NCBI GenBank assembly: GCA_026415975.1
Contig: JAOAFZ010000005.1
Span: 1-64,000, forward strand
Direction of reading: 5' to 3'
DNA length: 64,000 nucleotides
DNA from: Patescibacteria group bacterium
Lineage (GTDB): Bacteria > Patescibacteriota > Microgenomatia > UBA1406 > GWC2-37-13
Position 1 is the stretch's first letter. Each line of letters opens with the position of its first letter. Below the pieces are notes generated by a model that worked only from the letters and a program-made list of their open reading frames with translations, did no database searches and was not told where the DNA came from. A program made the translations under genes and the position numbers. Positions 26,396 to 34,166 of the stretch are shown here, piece by piece.

Positions 26396-26869
26396 ATGCC
26401 CGCGCCACGAACTACAGGGGTTAAAAAGGTAGACCGGCAGGCAGTGGCTCTTAGTAATACCACTGTTAAGGATAAAACCCTTGAAGAATTTCATAAGCTG
26501 ACTGAGGTTGAACAGCAGACAATCACAGCCCTAGTGGTTAATAACAACAATGTGAGGGAGGCCGCTAAGGATCTGGGGATGACCCGTGAGGCTTTGTACT
26601 TCAGGATGCGAAAGTATCCGAAGATAGGAGAGTATATAACCTATGTTCAGACAACAAAACCGATGCTCAGACTGCTACAGAGCGCAGATAGGCTGGCAGA
26701 ACACATGATCAAGCTCGGACTACGGGCTAAAAGTGAAAACGTGCAGTTAGAAGCGACGAAGCACGCTCTAGACATTGTTGGAGTAAGCCCGAAGAAAGAG
26801 CCGCCCACAACTCAAAATATACAGCTTAATAACATTATAGGTCTAAAAAGCGACAAGCCAGAAATATAG
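26396..26869 (+). CDS. Helix-turn-helix protein resembling phage terminase small subunit
   Basis: 157 residues. Residues ~50-75 'NVREAAKDLGMTREALYFRMRKYPKI' form a helix-turn-helix as in terminase small subunits and related phage DNA-binding proteins; a helical segment with 'ADRLAEHMIKLGLRAKSENVQLEATKHALDIVGV' follows, also typical of small terminase-like proteins. No large terminase or capsid gene is nearby, so packaging is not implied unless helped by another element. It is the only plus-strand gene of the element and ends at a strong hairpin terminator. Confidence 0.6.
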   Translation: MPAPRTTGVKKVDRQAVALSNTTVKDKTLEEFHKLTEVEQQTITALVVNNNNVREAAKDLGMTREALYFRMRKYPKIGEYITYVQTTKPMLRLLQSADRLAEHMIKLGLRAKSENVQLEATKHALDIVGVSPKKEPPTTQNIQLNNIIGLKSDKPEI

Positions 26870-26898
26870 TAGTAGTTATATATAGTTAGCTATATATA

Positions 26899-26940
26899 AG
26901 ACGTCGTAAAATAATGTTTTGACGACGTCTCCTGTTTTTC
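26899..26940 (+). terminator. Rho-independent terminator after the terminase-like gene
   Basis: Arms AGACGTCGT (26899-26907) and ACGACGTCT (26922-26930) are perfectly complementary and are extended by AAAA/TTTT inside; the tail CCTGTTTTTC follows. Confidence 0.75.
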
Positions 26941-26942
26941 CG

Positions 26943-26980
26943 CTTCCCCTTCTAGTTGTTTTCCCGCCGGGAAGGGGAAG
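26943..26980. repeat. Overlapping inverted repeats near the right end of the element
   Basis: CTTCCCCTT (26943-26951) pairs with AAGGGGAAG (26972-26980); a second perfect hairpin TTCCCG-C-CGGGAA (26961-26973) overlaps it by two bases, so the two cannot form fully at once. No T-tract follows. It lies 130 bp from the right attachment site; role unknown. Confidence 0.6.
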
Positions 26981-27010
26981 CAAGGAGTATAAGCGGGGGC
27001 AGGGGGTCCC

Positions 27011-27106
27011 CGCCCACGATGGGTAACAGATTGATGGGTGGTCCTCGCTTTATGATCCTACGATGGATCTAGGAAGAACAGGCGGGGGGGCCGCCCACGA
27101 TGGGTA
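27011..27106. repeat. 15-bp direct repeats next to attR
   Basis: CGCCCACGATGGGTA occurs at 27011-27025 and 27092-27106. Each contains CCCA-CGA-TGGG, a small inverted repeat. The second copy ends 4 nt before the GGGGGAGCCA junction, so these may be recombinase or directionality-factor arm sites. Confidence 0.55.
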
Positions 27107-27110
27107 CAAG

Positions 27111-27413
27111 GGGGGAGCCAAGCTGGACGAGAGGCGTAAAAAGCTATCTTGTCAAAGGGTTTTTTCCAGTCGTATCGCACTATTTTGCCATCAAGCTCAA
27201 GGTTCTGAAATGCCATTTTCAAAATGAGCCGTTTTTCTTCTGGTTCAGAACTCATAAACAATTCTTTAGCACGAGACGCTATCTCTACCAGATATTGTGC
27301 GGTCAAATAATACTCTTCATCTGCATTTTGTAGGTTGGCAAGTTTGGCTTGTAAAATGCGTTGCTCGGCTCGGTACTGGTCCCGCTTTTCTTCAAAGAAG
27401 CTCTTAGTAATCC
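27111..27413 (-). pseudogene. Duplicated 3' end of a serine recombinase gene (remnant of a second element)
   Basis: This ~300-bp stretch is nearly identical to the last ~300 bp of the recombinase gene at 22467-22770, including the GGGGGAGCCA junction, with scattered substitutions. Read on the minus strand it encodes 'MTAQYLVEIASRAKELFMSS' up to 'FYASRPAWLP', then runs into unrelated sequence. Homology stops abruptly at 27413, where a SpoVG-like gene fragment begins. It shows that two related elements integrated in tandem at tRNA-Asn and that the outer one lost most of its recombinase. Confidence 0.8.
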
Positions 27414-27542
27414 ACCTTGGGGACGGGTAACAATACCAATCGAGCTAAGGTGCAAGGCGTTATCAATGACTAGACTGGCAAAACCGACCAAGCCATCTTG
27501 GGGCTTAATAGGTATTATTTGGATTTCTGAGATGTGGTGCAT
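27414..27542 (-). pseudogene. 5' fragment of a SpoVG-like gene
   Basis: From the ATG at 27542 the frame encodes 'MHHISEIQIIPIKPQDGLVG' and 'ASLVIDNALHLSSIGIVTRP', which matches the N-terminal half of SpoVG/septation-type proteins found in phages and CPR genomes. After 'RPQGG' the sequence switches to the recombinase remnant in a wrong frame, so the gene is truncated. It overlaps the 27515 gene by 28 nt, which suggests an original operon. Confidence 0.65.
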
Positions 27543-27715
27543 ATACTTTTTTCGTTTACCTTTTCTTTCTCGGCTTGTTGACGCTTGAGCCGTCTATCAA
27601 TGCCAATAAAAACCTCATAGAACTTGGCCAAGTCGTGGATTTCATCAGCAGTGAAAGACAACCCAGTTTGTGGGTCTTGGTAATTTTCAGCTGGTACGAC
27701 AATATCCGTGTCCAT
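27515..27715 (-). CDS. Small acidic/charged hypothetical protein of the older element
   Basis: 66 residues from the ATG at 27715 (MDTDIVVPAENYQDPQTGLS). The middle 'ADEIHDLAKFYEVFIGIDRRLKRQQ' is helical and charged. It lies between the 381-residue gene and the SpoVG-like fragment, all on the minus strand. Not recognised; a small phage- or plasmid-type accessory protein is plausible. The start at the upstream TTG (27724) is less likely. Confidence 0.45.
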   Translation of the reverse strand: MDTDIVVPAENYQDPQTGLSFTADEIHDLAKFYEVFIGIDRRLKRQQAEKEKVNEKSICTTSQKSK

Positions 27716-27772
27716 TACCAGCAAGTGTAGAAAATGGGGTATAGAACTAAGTGGGTCTAGGCTAGAGCTAGG

Positions 27773-28918
27773 TTAGGAAAGGTAAGCGGGGTTTATTTGG
27801 CTCGTGTTCATATCAACACGCAAAAAGTCAGTAATGCCTGTTTGGCTTGCAATGTAATCGTTGGCTTTTTTAACCGCATCGTAGATTTTTTGCTTGTATA
27901 GCTTTGGGTCTGGGCTTTCAATGCCCTCAATTTCTTCTACCAACTCATCCCAAGACCACGATTTCTTTTTGGCTTTGTCGGACTTTGTCATAGTTTCAAG
28001 GATTTTGGCTCTGAGGTTATTTTTCTTAAACTGAGCCACTTTACCATTAAGAAATAGCACACCAGACGATGGGTCATAGGTCCAGCGTTTCTTTTCATCC
28101 ATTTCTCTCGCTTCTTCGTCTTGGGTTAGTAATGCCTCACGGGCAAACATATGCAGTCGTTGCAGGTACGGTAGGTAGTCAGGGTGCTTAAACTCATAGA
28201 TAGTTTTACCCTGCTCAAGTCGCTTTTCTTCTAAAGCTATTTTGATTTCATCCATTAGGATGCTCAGGTTCCACGCATCAAATATCTTTTGACCGTCGAT
28301 GTTACCTTGTTGCATCTTTTCGTAATCTCGGTAGAGGGTATAGAAAAGCACGAGCTTATCCCAACCAAACCAAACCTTGGTTAGTTGGATGCGGTCCATT
28401 TTGGCTCGTGCATCTTCCCAGAGTTTGAAACTGGGTGAAAAGTGCCAGCCAGCGATACGTCTTTTATCATTGATTGTTCCATATTTACGGCAAAACTCTA
28501 AATGGTTTGCGCTTTCATCTTCTGTGAGTGTCATTAGGGCGTAGCTCAGGTAACCGTGTCGGGATTTGAGAGGACCTTGAGAGCTAGTTAGTCTGCCTTC
28601 TTCATACGCCTGAAACTCATTAAGCTCATCTTCAACGTGAGCGTTGGTTACATTATTTTGCTTGCAGTAGTTTCTGATTTCTTGATAAACCTGTCGCATC
28701 TCGGCATAAGCTTTCTGTTCAAGCTCGGCCAATTCTTTTTTGTCGTTGTTGCCAATATCGACTATTGTTTTCCAGATTTGCTCAAGGATGGGGTCTGTGT
28801 CGAAAAGCTCAATGTACTCAAAGACTGACAGAAAGAATGTCCGAGAGCTGGGTGTTGATGTAGCTCGGTCGTAAATTGCCTGCAAGCGGTCGAGTAGTAG
28901 TTGTCGTTTGGTTACCAT
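27773..28918 (-). CDS. Hypothetical protein of the older element
   Basis: 381 residues, highly charged, no membrane segment. Helical throughout, with a Glu/Lys-rich section ('NNDKKELAELEQKAYAEMR') and a later beta-like portion 'TYDPSSGVLFLNGKVAQFKKNN'. The segment around 'KSWSWDELVEEIEGIESPDP' resembles a winged-helix-like C-terminal domain, which is a weak impression. No family recognised. It starts right after the left end of the non-coding stretch 28919-29543. Base composition is lower in G+C than the core genome. Probably a plasmid or phage replication or accessory protein; function unknown. Confidence 0.6.
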   Translation of the reverse strand: MVTKRQLLLDRLQAIYDRATSTPSSRTFFLSVFEYIELFDTDPILEQIWKTIVDIGNNDKKELAELEQKAYAEMRQVYQEIRNYCKQNNVTNAHVEDELNEFQAYEEGRLTSSQGPLKSRHGYLSYALMTLTEDESANHLEFCRKYGTINDKRRIAGWHFSPSFKLWEDARAKMDRIQLTKVWFGWDKLVLFYTLYRDYEKMQQGNIDGQKIFDAWNLSILMDEIKIALEEKRLEQGKTIYEFKHPDYLPYLQRLHMFAREALLTQDEEAREMDEKKRWTYDPSSGVLFLNGKVAQFKKNNLRAKILETMTKSDKAKKKSWSWDELVEEIEGIESPDPKLYKQKIYDAVKKANDYIASQTGITDFLRVDMNTSQINPAYLS

Positions 28919-29543
28919 TGCAAATACATTTTCAAACTAAACTTTGTTTATCTTATTTTATCAATCAAGGCAAACAAACTCTATCCCAAACAACGTCTAT
29001 GCCGTGGCAAATATCGGTTCTCGTGGGGCAATTCCTAGTAGCTCAAAGAAAACTTTAGTCTGGTCCAAGCCGTGGTCAAACTCTAATTCGTGGTTGAGGA
29101 ATGCATCTTTAAGGGGGAGCCCTTTGAAATTCCTGCTAATTCCCTAGAGCTTTGGATTCCATACCAAAATGAGTGAAAAGCGTTTTACAGAATCAACTAC
29201 TACGCAGATTGCGCCAGAACTAGAAGGTGCAGCCGATAGGCTGATTCGTTTTTAAAGAGACAGTCGAAAACCACGCAACAAATACTTCTTACATCCGCTG
29301 GTACGCCTCTGGTGTAGCGGCAAAACTATTTAATTAGCAAAGATAATCGCAGACGAACTTTTGCGACTCCGAGGAACATCTGGAGTGGCAGACACAGAGT
29401 CAAAAGTTTGAGGAACCTAAAACTAACTATCAGGCGCAGTGTGAATGGGAGTATTGCCGGCCCACTGTTTTCTGTCTATTCAATTTGACTGTTCAAGAAA
29501 ACGAGAACTTAAAGAATTGCTCTTGATGTGGTATAATTATCCC
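28919..29543. other. Gene-poor relic DNA with a third att-like sequence
   Basis: No intact gene is seen. GGGGGAGCC at 29113-29121 matches the tRNA-Asn 3' end and the 27111 junction, so it may be the far end of the older element. A 28-codon open stretch at 29169-29255 is too short to call. The sequence looks like decayed coding DNA. Confidence 0.4.
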
Positions 29544-29955
29544 ATGATAGAGCAGGATCCGTCAGAAGGTGATAGAAATCCGATTCGGTTAGTATATTAT
29601 CCGGAGCAAGGTATTGTTTGTAAGGTTAGAAGATAAAGGGGTGCCATTGGCATTACCCCTGAAGTTGCCTGAAGGAGTGGATCCTGGGGGACTTTACAGT
29701 CTCTTAAAGGGTGATCCGCTTTTACTAAGACAGATACTTGCAGATTTTAACCGAGCTGCTTCAGAGAGGTTAGGTTTGAGTAGACCGCAAAGCGAGCAGA
29801 CCAGCGAAGAGCCTTTTTCACAACCAGCATGGGCACAGATCGGGTTGCCTATTCTAAAAGTAGAGGTTGATGTGTTTGGCACGCTTCTTGATCTGCCCCC
29901 TAGTCAAGAAGTTGCCATGCAGATGTTAGGCGGTGCTATGAGCTGGCGGGTATGA
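29544..29955 (+). pseudogene. Hypothetical gene split by a probable frameshift
   Basis: An extended -10 box (TGG-TATAAT, 29532-29537) lies 6 nt before the ATG at 29544. The first frame gives 'MIEQDPSEGDRNPIRLVYYP' and stops at 29636. A second frame entering near 29614 continues 'VRLEDKGVPLALPLKLPEGV' to 29955. Joined by a one-base shift around 29620-29630 the two form one plausible ~137-residue protein. It may be a recent pseudogene, a programmed shift or a sequencing error. Family not recognised. Confidence 0.5.
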
Positions 29956-30330
29956 TATGATCGGTTTATACGATTAAACTACTCTATTGGTTACGATACA
30001 CTTCAAAGAGTACAGAATGACCTGAACAAGCATGTGGCTGGCAACCTTACCGACGATGAACTAGCCTTTTATGACGCCCTGGCAAACAACGAGAGCGCAA
30101 GAGAAGTTTTGGGTGATAAACAATTGGCTGTAATCGCCATTGAGGTTTTTCGGAGTATTAAAGGTAATGCCACAATTGACTGGACGCTCAAAGAAAGCGT
30201 TCGCGCCCGACTTAGGCGTGATGTCAAAAGAATTTTGAACCGGTATGGCTATCCACCCGATCAGCAACTTATTGCCACAGAGAATGTTTTGAAACAGGCA
30301 GAGCTGATTGCGGATGAATTGACGAAATAA
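29956..30330 (+). pseudogene. C-terminal remnant of a type I restriction enzyme HsdR subunit
   Basis: The frame, entered after a stop, reads 'LTDDELAFYDALANNESARE', 'VLGDKQLAVIAIEVFRSI', 'DWTLKESVRARLRRDVKRIL' and 'YGYPPDQQ', the end of HsdR (LTDDELAFYDAL...TIDWTVRESVRAKLR..VKRILRKYGYPPD). The motor and nuclease domains are missing, so only the tail survives. It shows that this tRNA-Asn region once held a type I restriction system as well as the BglII-like one. Confidence 0.75.
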
Positions 30331-30413
30331 CTTCCCTTAGCATCCCCCACCTCGCAAAGCCCCCACCTTGCAACGAGCACAAACTCCACCCCCTCATACT
30401 CTTCACCTCGTGT

Positions 30414-30452
30414 TGCAACTTAGTTGCATAAATTCTGCCGTTCCTTTATAAT
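30414..30452 (+). promoter_or_regulatory. Promoter with overlapping palindromic operator for the biosynthetic-looking operon
   Basis: TTGCAT (30424-30429), 17-nt spacer, TATAAT (30447-30452). The perfect inverted repeat TGCAACT-T-AGTTGCA (30414-30428) covers the -35 box, so a dimeric regulator bound here would block RNA polymerase. The regulator is not identified. Confidence 0.65.
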
Positions 30453-30488
30453 ACAAAACTATCGAACTACATATATTTGCACACCACT

Positions 30489-31430
30489 ATGAGAATCGGG
30501 TTTTTAGGAAAAGGCGGAAGCGGAAAAACCACCATTGCGGCTGGATTTATTAAGTATTTAGCCGCAAAAGGCTTAAAACCTATCCTTGCAATAGATGCCG
30601 ATGTGAACGTTCACCTTGCCACCACCCTCGCTTTGCCCAACCCAGCGCATCCGATCGGTCATGATTTCTCTGCTGTGGCAGAGTATGTGCGGGGATCGCG
30701 AACGGATCTCAAAAATACTAGTATCGTTGCCACCACACCACCCTCTCTTGCCTCGCGGTTTATCCGCCTTACAGAAAACGACCCCTTTCTTTCTCGCTAC
30801 GCAAGCAAAAATGGATCGGTGTGCTTACTTACGATTGGCACGTACCGAAGCTGCGATGTTGGGCATACCTGTTACCACGGCAAGCTGAACACCCTTGAAT
30901 TGATCTACCATCACTTGCTTGACACCGATTCAGACATGGTGGTAGCCGATGCCACCGCAGGAATCGACAATCTTGGTACATCACTCTTTTTTGCGTATGA
31001 CCTGAATGTATTCGTTGTTGAGCCTACCCGAAAGAGTATCGATGTCTTTTTAGAGTTCGAGCGGGTCTCGCACAGTTATGGCTTAAACACTCGGGTAGTT
31101 ATCAATAAGACAGAGGATGATGCGGATATCAAATTTATAAAACAGCATATCCCCGAAGAAAAAATCATCGCTATCGTTCCCCGCTCAAAAGCGATCCGCC
31201 ATTTGGAACAGGGCAACAAGCAAGCGCTTGAGCTGTTTGTTTTGGAAAACAAAACGACATTCGAGGCTATCCGGAAAACTGCCACTTCCAGCGCAAAAGA
31301 TTGGGAGCATTATTACAAACTCCTTCTTGAGACACACAAGAAAAACAGTATCGAGTGGTGGGATGCCTACTACGGCCAACCGATAAGCACACAGTTTGAT
31401 CCGGATTTCTCGTATAGTAAGGTTCTATGA
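30489..31430 (+). CDS. CooC/MinD-type P-loop ATPase
   Basis: 313 residues from the ATG at 30489. Deviant Walker A 'GFLGKGGSGKTTIAAGFIKYL', 'PILAIDADVNVHLA', then 'CDVGHTCYHGKLNTLELIY' and 'DMVVADATAGIDNLGTSLFFAYD', matching CooC-like proteins (C-x-x... H-Cx, DxEAG). CooC ATPases assist nickel insertion into CO dehydrogenase and related enzymes; CODH is not in this window, so the partner here is unknown. Its stop overlaps the next start as ATGA (31427-31430). An alternative TTG start at 30477 would add four residues. First gene of a five-gene operon. Confidence 0.8.
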   Translation: MRIGFLGKGGSGKTTIAAGFIKYLAAKGLKPILAIDADVNVHLATTLALPNPAHPIGHDFSAVAEYVRGSRTDLKNTSIVATTPPSLASRFIRLTENDPFLSRYASKNGSVCLLTIGTYRSCDVGHTCYHGKLNTLELIYHHLLDTDSDMVVADATAGIDNLGTSLFFAYDLNVFVVEPTRKSIDVFLEFERVSHSYGLNTRVVINKTEDDADIKFIKQHIPEEKIIAIVPRSKAIRHLEQGNKQALELFVLENKTTFEAIRKTATSSAKDWEHYYKLLLETHKKNSIEWWDAYYGQPISTQFDPDFSYSKVL

Positions 31431-32839
31431 AGCTCACACCGATCATTCACCCTCTGGTTCAGGATTTCTTGAAACACCCTGACATTGTTTTTCAGGCGAA
31501 ACTGCTGCATAACGGTCCGGTTCATGTTATCTTCCCGCAGATCATGGATCAGACAATCACCAGATTGAAAGAGGTGTTTTCGACACAACGCATAGACGCT
31601 GCCATTTATTACGCACACAAACCGAATAAATCGATTGCGTTTGCCAAGCAGGCGCTAAAAAACGGCATAGGTATCGACGTCGCCTCGCGCCAGGAGCTGA
31701 TTTCTGCGCTGGCGGCAGGGTTTGTTGGCGCACAAATAAGCTGTACCGGCGCCAAGAATCGCGAGTTTCTTTACCTGGCGGTACAACACGGTTGTCTTAT
31801 TAGTCTTGACTCGCAAAGCGAACTTAAAGAGGCGGCTTTGCTTGCGGAAACCTTACGCAAAGATGTGCGTGTGCTCATCCGCATAGCCAATCCAACAAGC
31901 AAAGACCGAAACCTCAAAGGAAAACGCTCTCGCTTTGGCGTGCCAAAGGAAGAACTACCGGAAATGTATGCCACCCTCAAGACGTCCCGTTTGAAGCTGT
32001 GCGGGTTCCACTACCACAACGACGAGCGAGCGGCCGATGTAAAGGCTGGCTATACCGAGGACCTGATGACAATCATGGAGCAGGCATACGCGGAAGGCTT
32101 CAGCCCAACCATCATCAATATCGGTGGCGGTCTGCGCTCCCCGCAACTTGCCCATTTTGAGGAGTGGTCCGCGTTCCTGGATAAACTCGAGTATGCCCTG
32201 CTTACGCATAAGCCAACCGGCACCTGGCGAAACTACGGATTTGGCATGGTTATCAACGAGAAGCAGAAAATATCCGGCAGAGAGAAAATCCAGGGGAAGT
32301 ATACCAATCAGGATTTTACCGAGGTGTTAACTGAACTACTGGAAAATACCTCACTGCGCGGCAGGAAACTCGCGGACATTATTGGCGAAAGCATGTTCAC
32401 CGTAATGGTAGAGCCAGGGTTTGCCCTATTGCAACACTGCGGGATCAGTCTTTCATCGGTTGTTGGCGTAAAACATGCCAGCGATGGTGAGAATTACATG
32501 CTACTTGACAGTAACATCTACAATCACTCCTCACAGATGAACGAACTGCTGACCGATCCGATTCTTTTCAGCCGGAAACAATCGGGGGCGCCGTTTTCCG
32601 GCTACGCCATGGGCAACCTCTGTCGTGAGGAAGATATCATTCTTAAACGCAAGGTTAGCCTTAGCACAACTCCCCAGCCCGGGGATGTTCTGTGCTTTAT
32701 TAATACGGCGGCATACAGCTCTGATTTCGAGGACGCTCAGCCACACCAGCACCCCACCGGGAAAAAGTTTGTCGCCGTGCAACAAGACGGCTCTTGGCAG
32801 TTGCTCTCCGAGGATGTCTATAACCCCTTTATTCATTAA
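31427..32839 (+). CDS. Fold-type III PLP-dependent decarboxylase-like enzyme (Y4yA/LysA-like)
   Basis: 470 residues. TIM-barrel part with the PLP lysine in 'YYAHKPNKSIAFAKQAL', 'GFHYHND' (His stacking on PLP), 'NIGGGLRSP' (phosphate-binding Gly loop) and 'EPGFALLQHCG'; C-terminal beta domain with 'GNLCREEDIILKRKVSL', where the Cys supplies the catalytic residue of the partner subunit. This is the diaminopimelate/ornithine decarboxylase fold, closest to Y4yA-type members, which take part in small-molecule biosynthesis. Substrate unknown. Placed between the CooC-like ATPase and a cysteine-synthase-like gene. Confidence 0.85.
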   Translation: MKLTPIIHPLVQDFLKHPDIVFQAKLLHNGPVHVIFPQIMDQTITRLKEVFSTQRIDAAIYYAHKPNKSIAFAKQALKNGIGIDVASRQELISALAAGFVGAQISCTGAKNREFLYLAVQHGCLISLDSQSELKEAALLAETLRKDVRVLIRIANPTSKDRNLKGKRSRFGVPKEELPEMYATLKTSRLKLCGFHYHNDERAADVKAGYTEDLMTIMEQAYAEGFSPTIINIGGGLRSPQLAHFEEWSAFLDKLEYALLTHKPTGTWRNYGFGMVINEKQKISGREKIQGKYTNQDFTEVLTELLENTSLRGRKLADIIGESMFTVMVEPGFALLQHCGISLSSVVGVKHASDGENYMLLDSNIYNHSSQMNELLTDPILFSRKQSGAPFSGYAMGNLCREEDIILKRKVSLSTTPQPGDVLCFINTAAYSSDFEDAQPHQHPTGKKFVAVQQDGSWQLLSEDVYNPFIH

Positions 32840-32848
32840 CCAAACACC

Positions 32849-34162
32849 ATGATCTACGATAGTATCGAAGAACTTATCGGTAACACGCCCCTGGTTCGTA
32901 TTCACCCAGATGTGCACGGCCTTGGGAACGTGAATCTGTATGCCAAGCTCGAGTTTTATAACCCCTTCGGTTCCGTTAAGGACCGGATTGCCAAGGGTAT
33001 GCTAACACCCCTCTTGCCAGACCTCATCAAAAACAAAAAAACTGTCGTCGAGGCCTCAAGCGGGAACACGGCCAAAGCGCTGGCGATTTTGTGCGGCATA
33101 CACGGTTTGCCCTTTAAAACCGTAACCAACCGGATAAAAATGCCAGAGGTCCGGATGATTCTTCAGACTTTAGGAGCAGATATTGAAGAACTACCCGGAC
33201 TCTCGGACTGTCCCGACCCGATGGACCCTAATGATTTCACCACCGTGGCGGCTAATCTTGCCAAAGCTGAGCCGGACAAGTACCACTACACCGATCAGTA
33301 TTTTAACGAGCTAAACCGCAAGTCTCATAGGCAAACAGGTGCTGAAATCCATGCCGATTTAAACAAGGTTGACTATTTCTTCGGTTTTCTGGGCACCTGC
33401 GGAACAACCATGGGTGCAGGCCAGTACTTAAAAGATACCTGCGACACAAAGGTAATCGGGGTAGTAGCCGACGCCGGCCACCACATCCCAGGAGGAAGAA
33501 ACGTCAATGAATTGTGGGAGGTGGGGTTCTTCCGGAAAGATTTTTACGAGGAGCTGATCACCGGCACCAGCCAGCAAGCGATAGAGGGTATGCTTACCCT
33601 AAACAGACGGTCTGGAATCCTGTGTGGACCAACTACGGGACTTATCTACTATGCCGCAGTAAATAAACTCAAGGACCTCTCCCATAAGTTACCGCCCGGA
33701 GAGACAATCAACGCCGTCTTTATCGCCTGCGACCGGGTAGAGCCATACATGAGCTATATTAAAAAATTTAGACCTGAATTGTATTCCCAGGCTACAACAA
33801 CAAGAAAAACCGTACACTCCCAGACACCGGAGGAGGTGGCTACTGCTCCCCGAATTGATGCACAAAGCCTAAGCGCGCTGATTGCATCAAAGGATGCCCT
33901 TGTTATTGATATTCGCGGCCATTTTGCCTTTTCTATCGGGCATATACCATCTTCACTTAACATTCTGGACGAAACGTTTACCCAGATCGTCGAGGAAGGC
34001 AAGACGCTTCCCCAGGATAAAAAGATAGTCGTGGTGTGCCGGATTGGAGATATCTCCGCAAAGTATGCTAGCTACCTTGCGGGGAACGGGTATGATGTAT
34101 TCAGTCTTGACGGGGGAATTACGGCATGGAAGGAATCCGGCTTTCCACTGCAAAAAACGTGA
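32849..34162 (+). CDS. Cysteine-synthase-like PLP enzyme fused to a rhodanese domain
   Basis: 437 residues. The N-terminal ~310 residues are a fold-type II PLP enzyme: 'IGNTPLVRIHPD', PLP lysine in 'YNPFGSVKDRIAKGM', 'VEASSGNTAKALAI', and Gly loop 'GTCGTTMGAGQYL'. The C-terminal ~95 residues form a rhodanese domain with active-site Cys in 'KIVVVCRIGDISAKYASYL' and 'DVFSLDGGITAWKESGFPL'. The fusion implies that a persulfide sulfur is handed to the beta-replacement site. Members of the family make cysteine, cystathionine or precursors of metallophores (SbnA type). It starts 9 nt after the decarboxylase gene. Confidence 0.88.
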   Translation: MIYDSIEELIGNTPLVRIHPDVHGLGNVNLYAKLEFYNPFGSVKDRIAKGMLTPLLPDLIKNKKTVVEASSGNTAKALAILCGIHGLPFKTVTNRIKMPEVRMILQTLGADIEELPGLSDCPDPMDPNDFTTVAANLAKAEPDKYHYTDQYFNELNRKSHRQTGAEIHADLNKVDYFFGFLGTCGTTMGAGQYLKDTCDTKVIGVVADAGHHIPGGRNVNELWEVGFFRKDFYEELITGTSQQAIEGMLTLNRRSGILCGPTTGLIYYAAVNKLKDLSHKLPPGETINAVFIACDRVEPYMSYIKKFRPELYSQATTTRKTVHSQTPEEVATAPRIDAQSLSALIASKDALVIDIRGHFAFSIGHIPSSLNILDETFTQIVEEGKTLPQDKKIVVVCRIGDISAKYASYLAGNGYDVFSLDGGITAWKESGFPLQKT

Positions 34163-34166
34163 GCAC

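Noticed and set aside
27011-27106. CRISPR array
   Set aside because: Only two 15-bp repeats 81 bp apart, with no regular spacers and no cas genes; better explained as attachment-region repeats.
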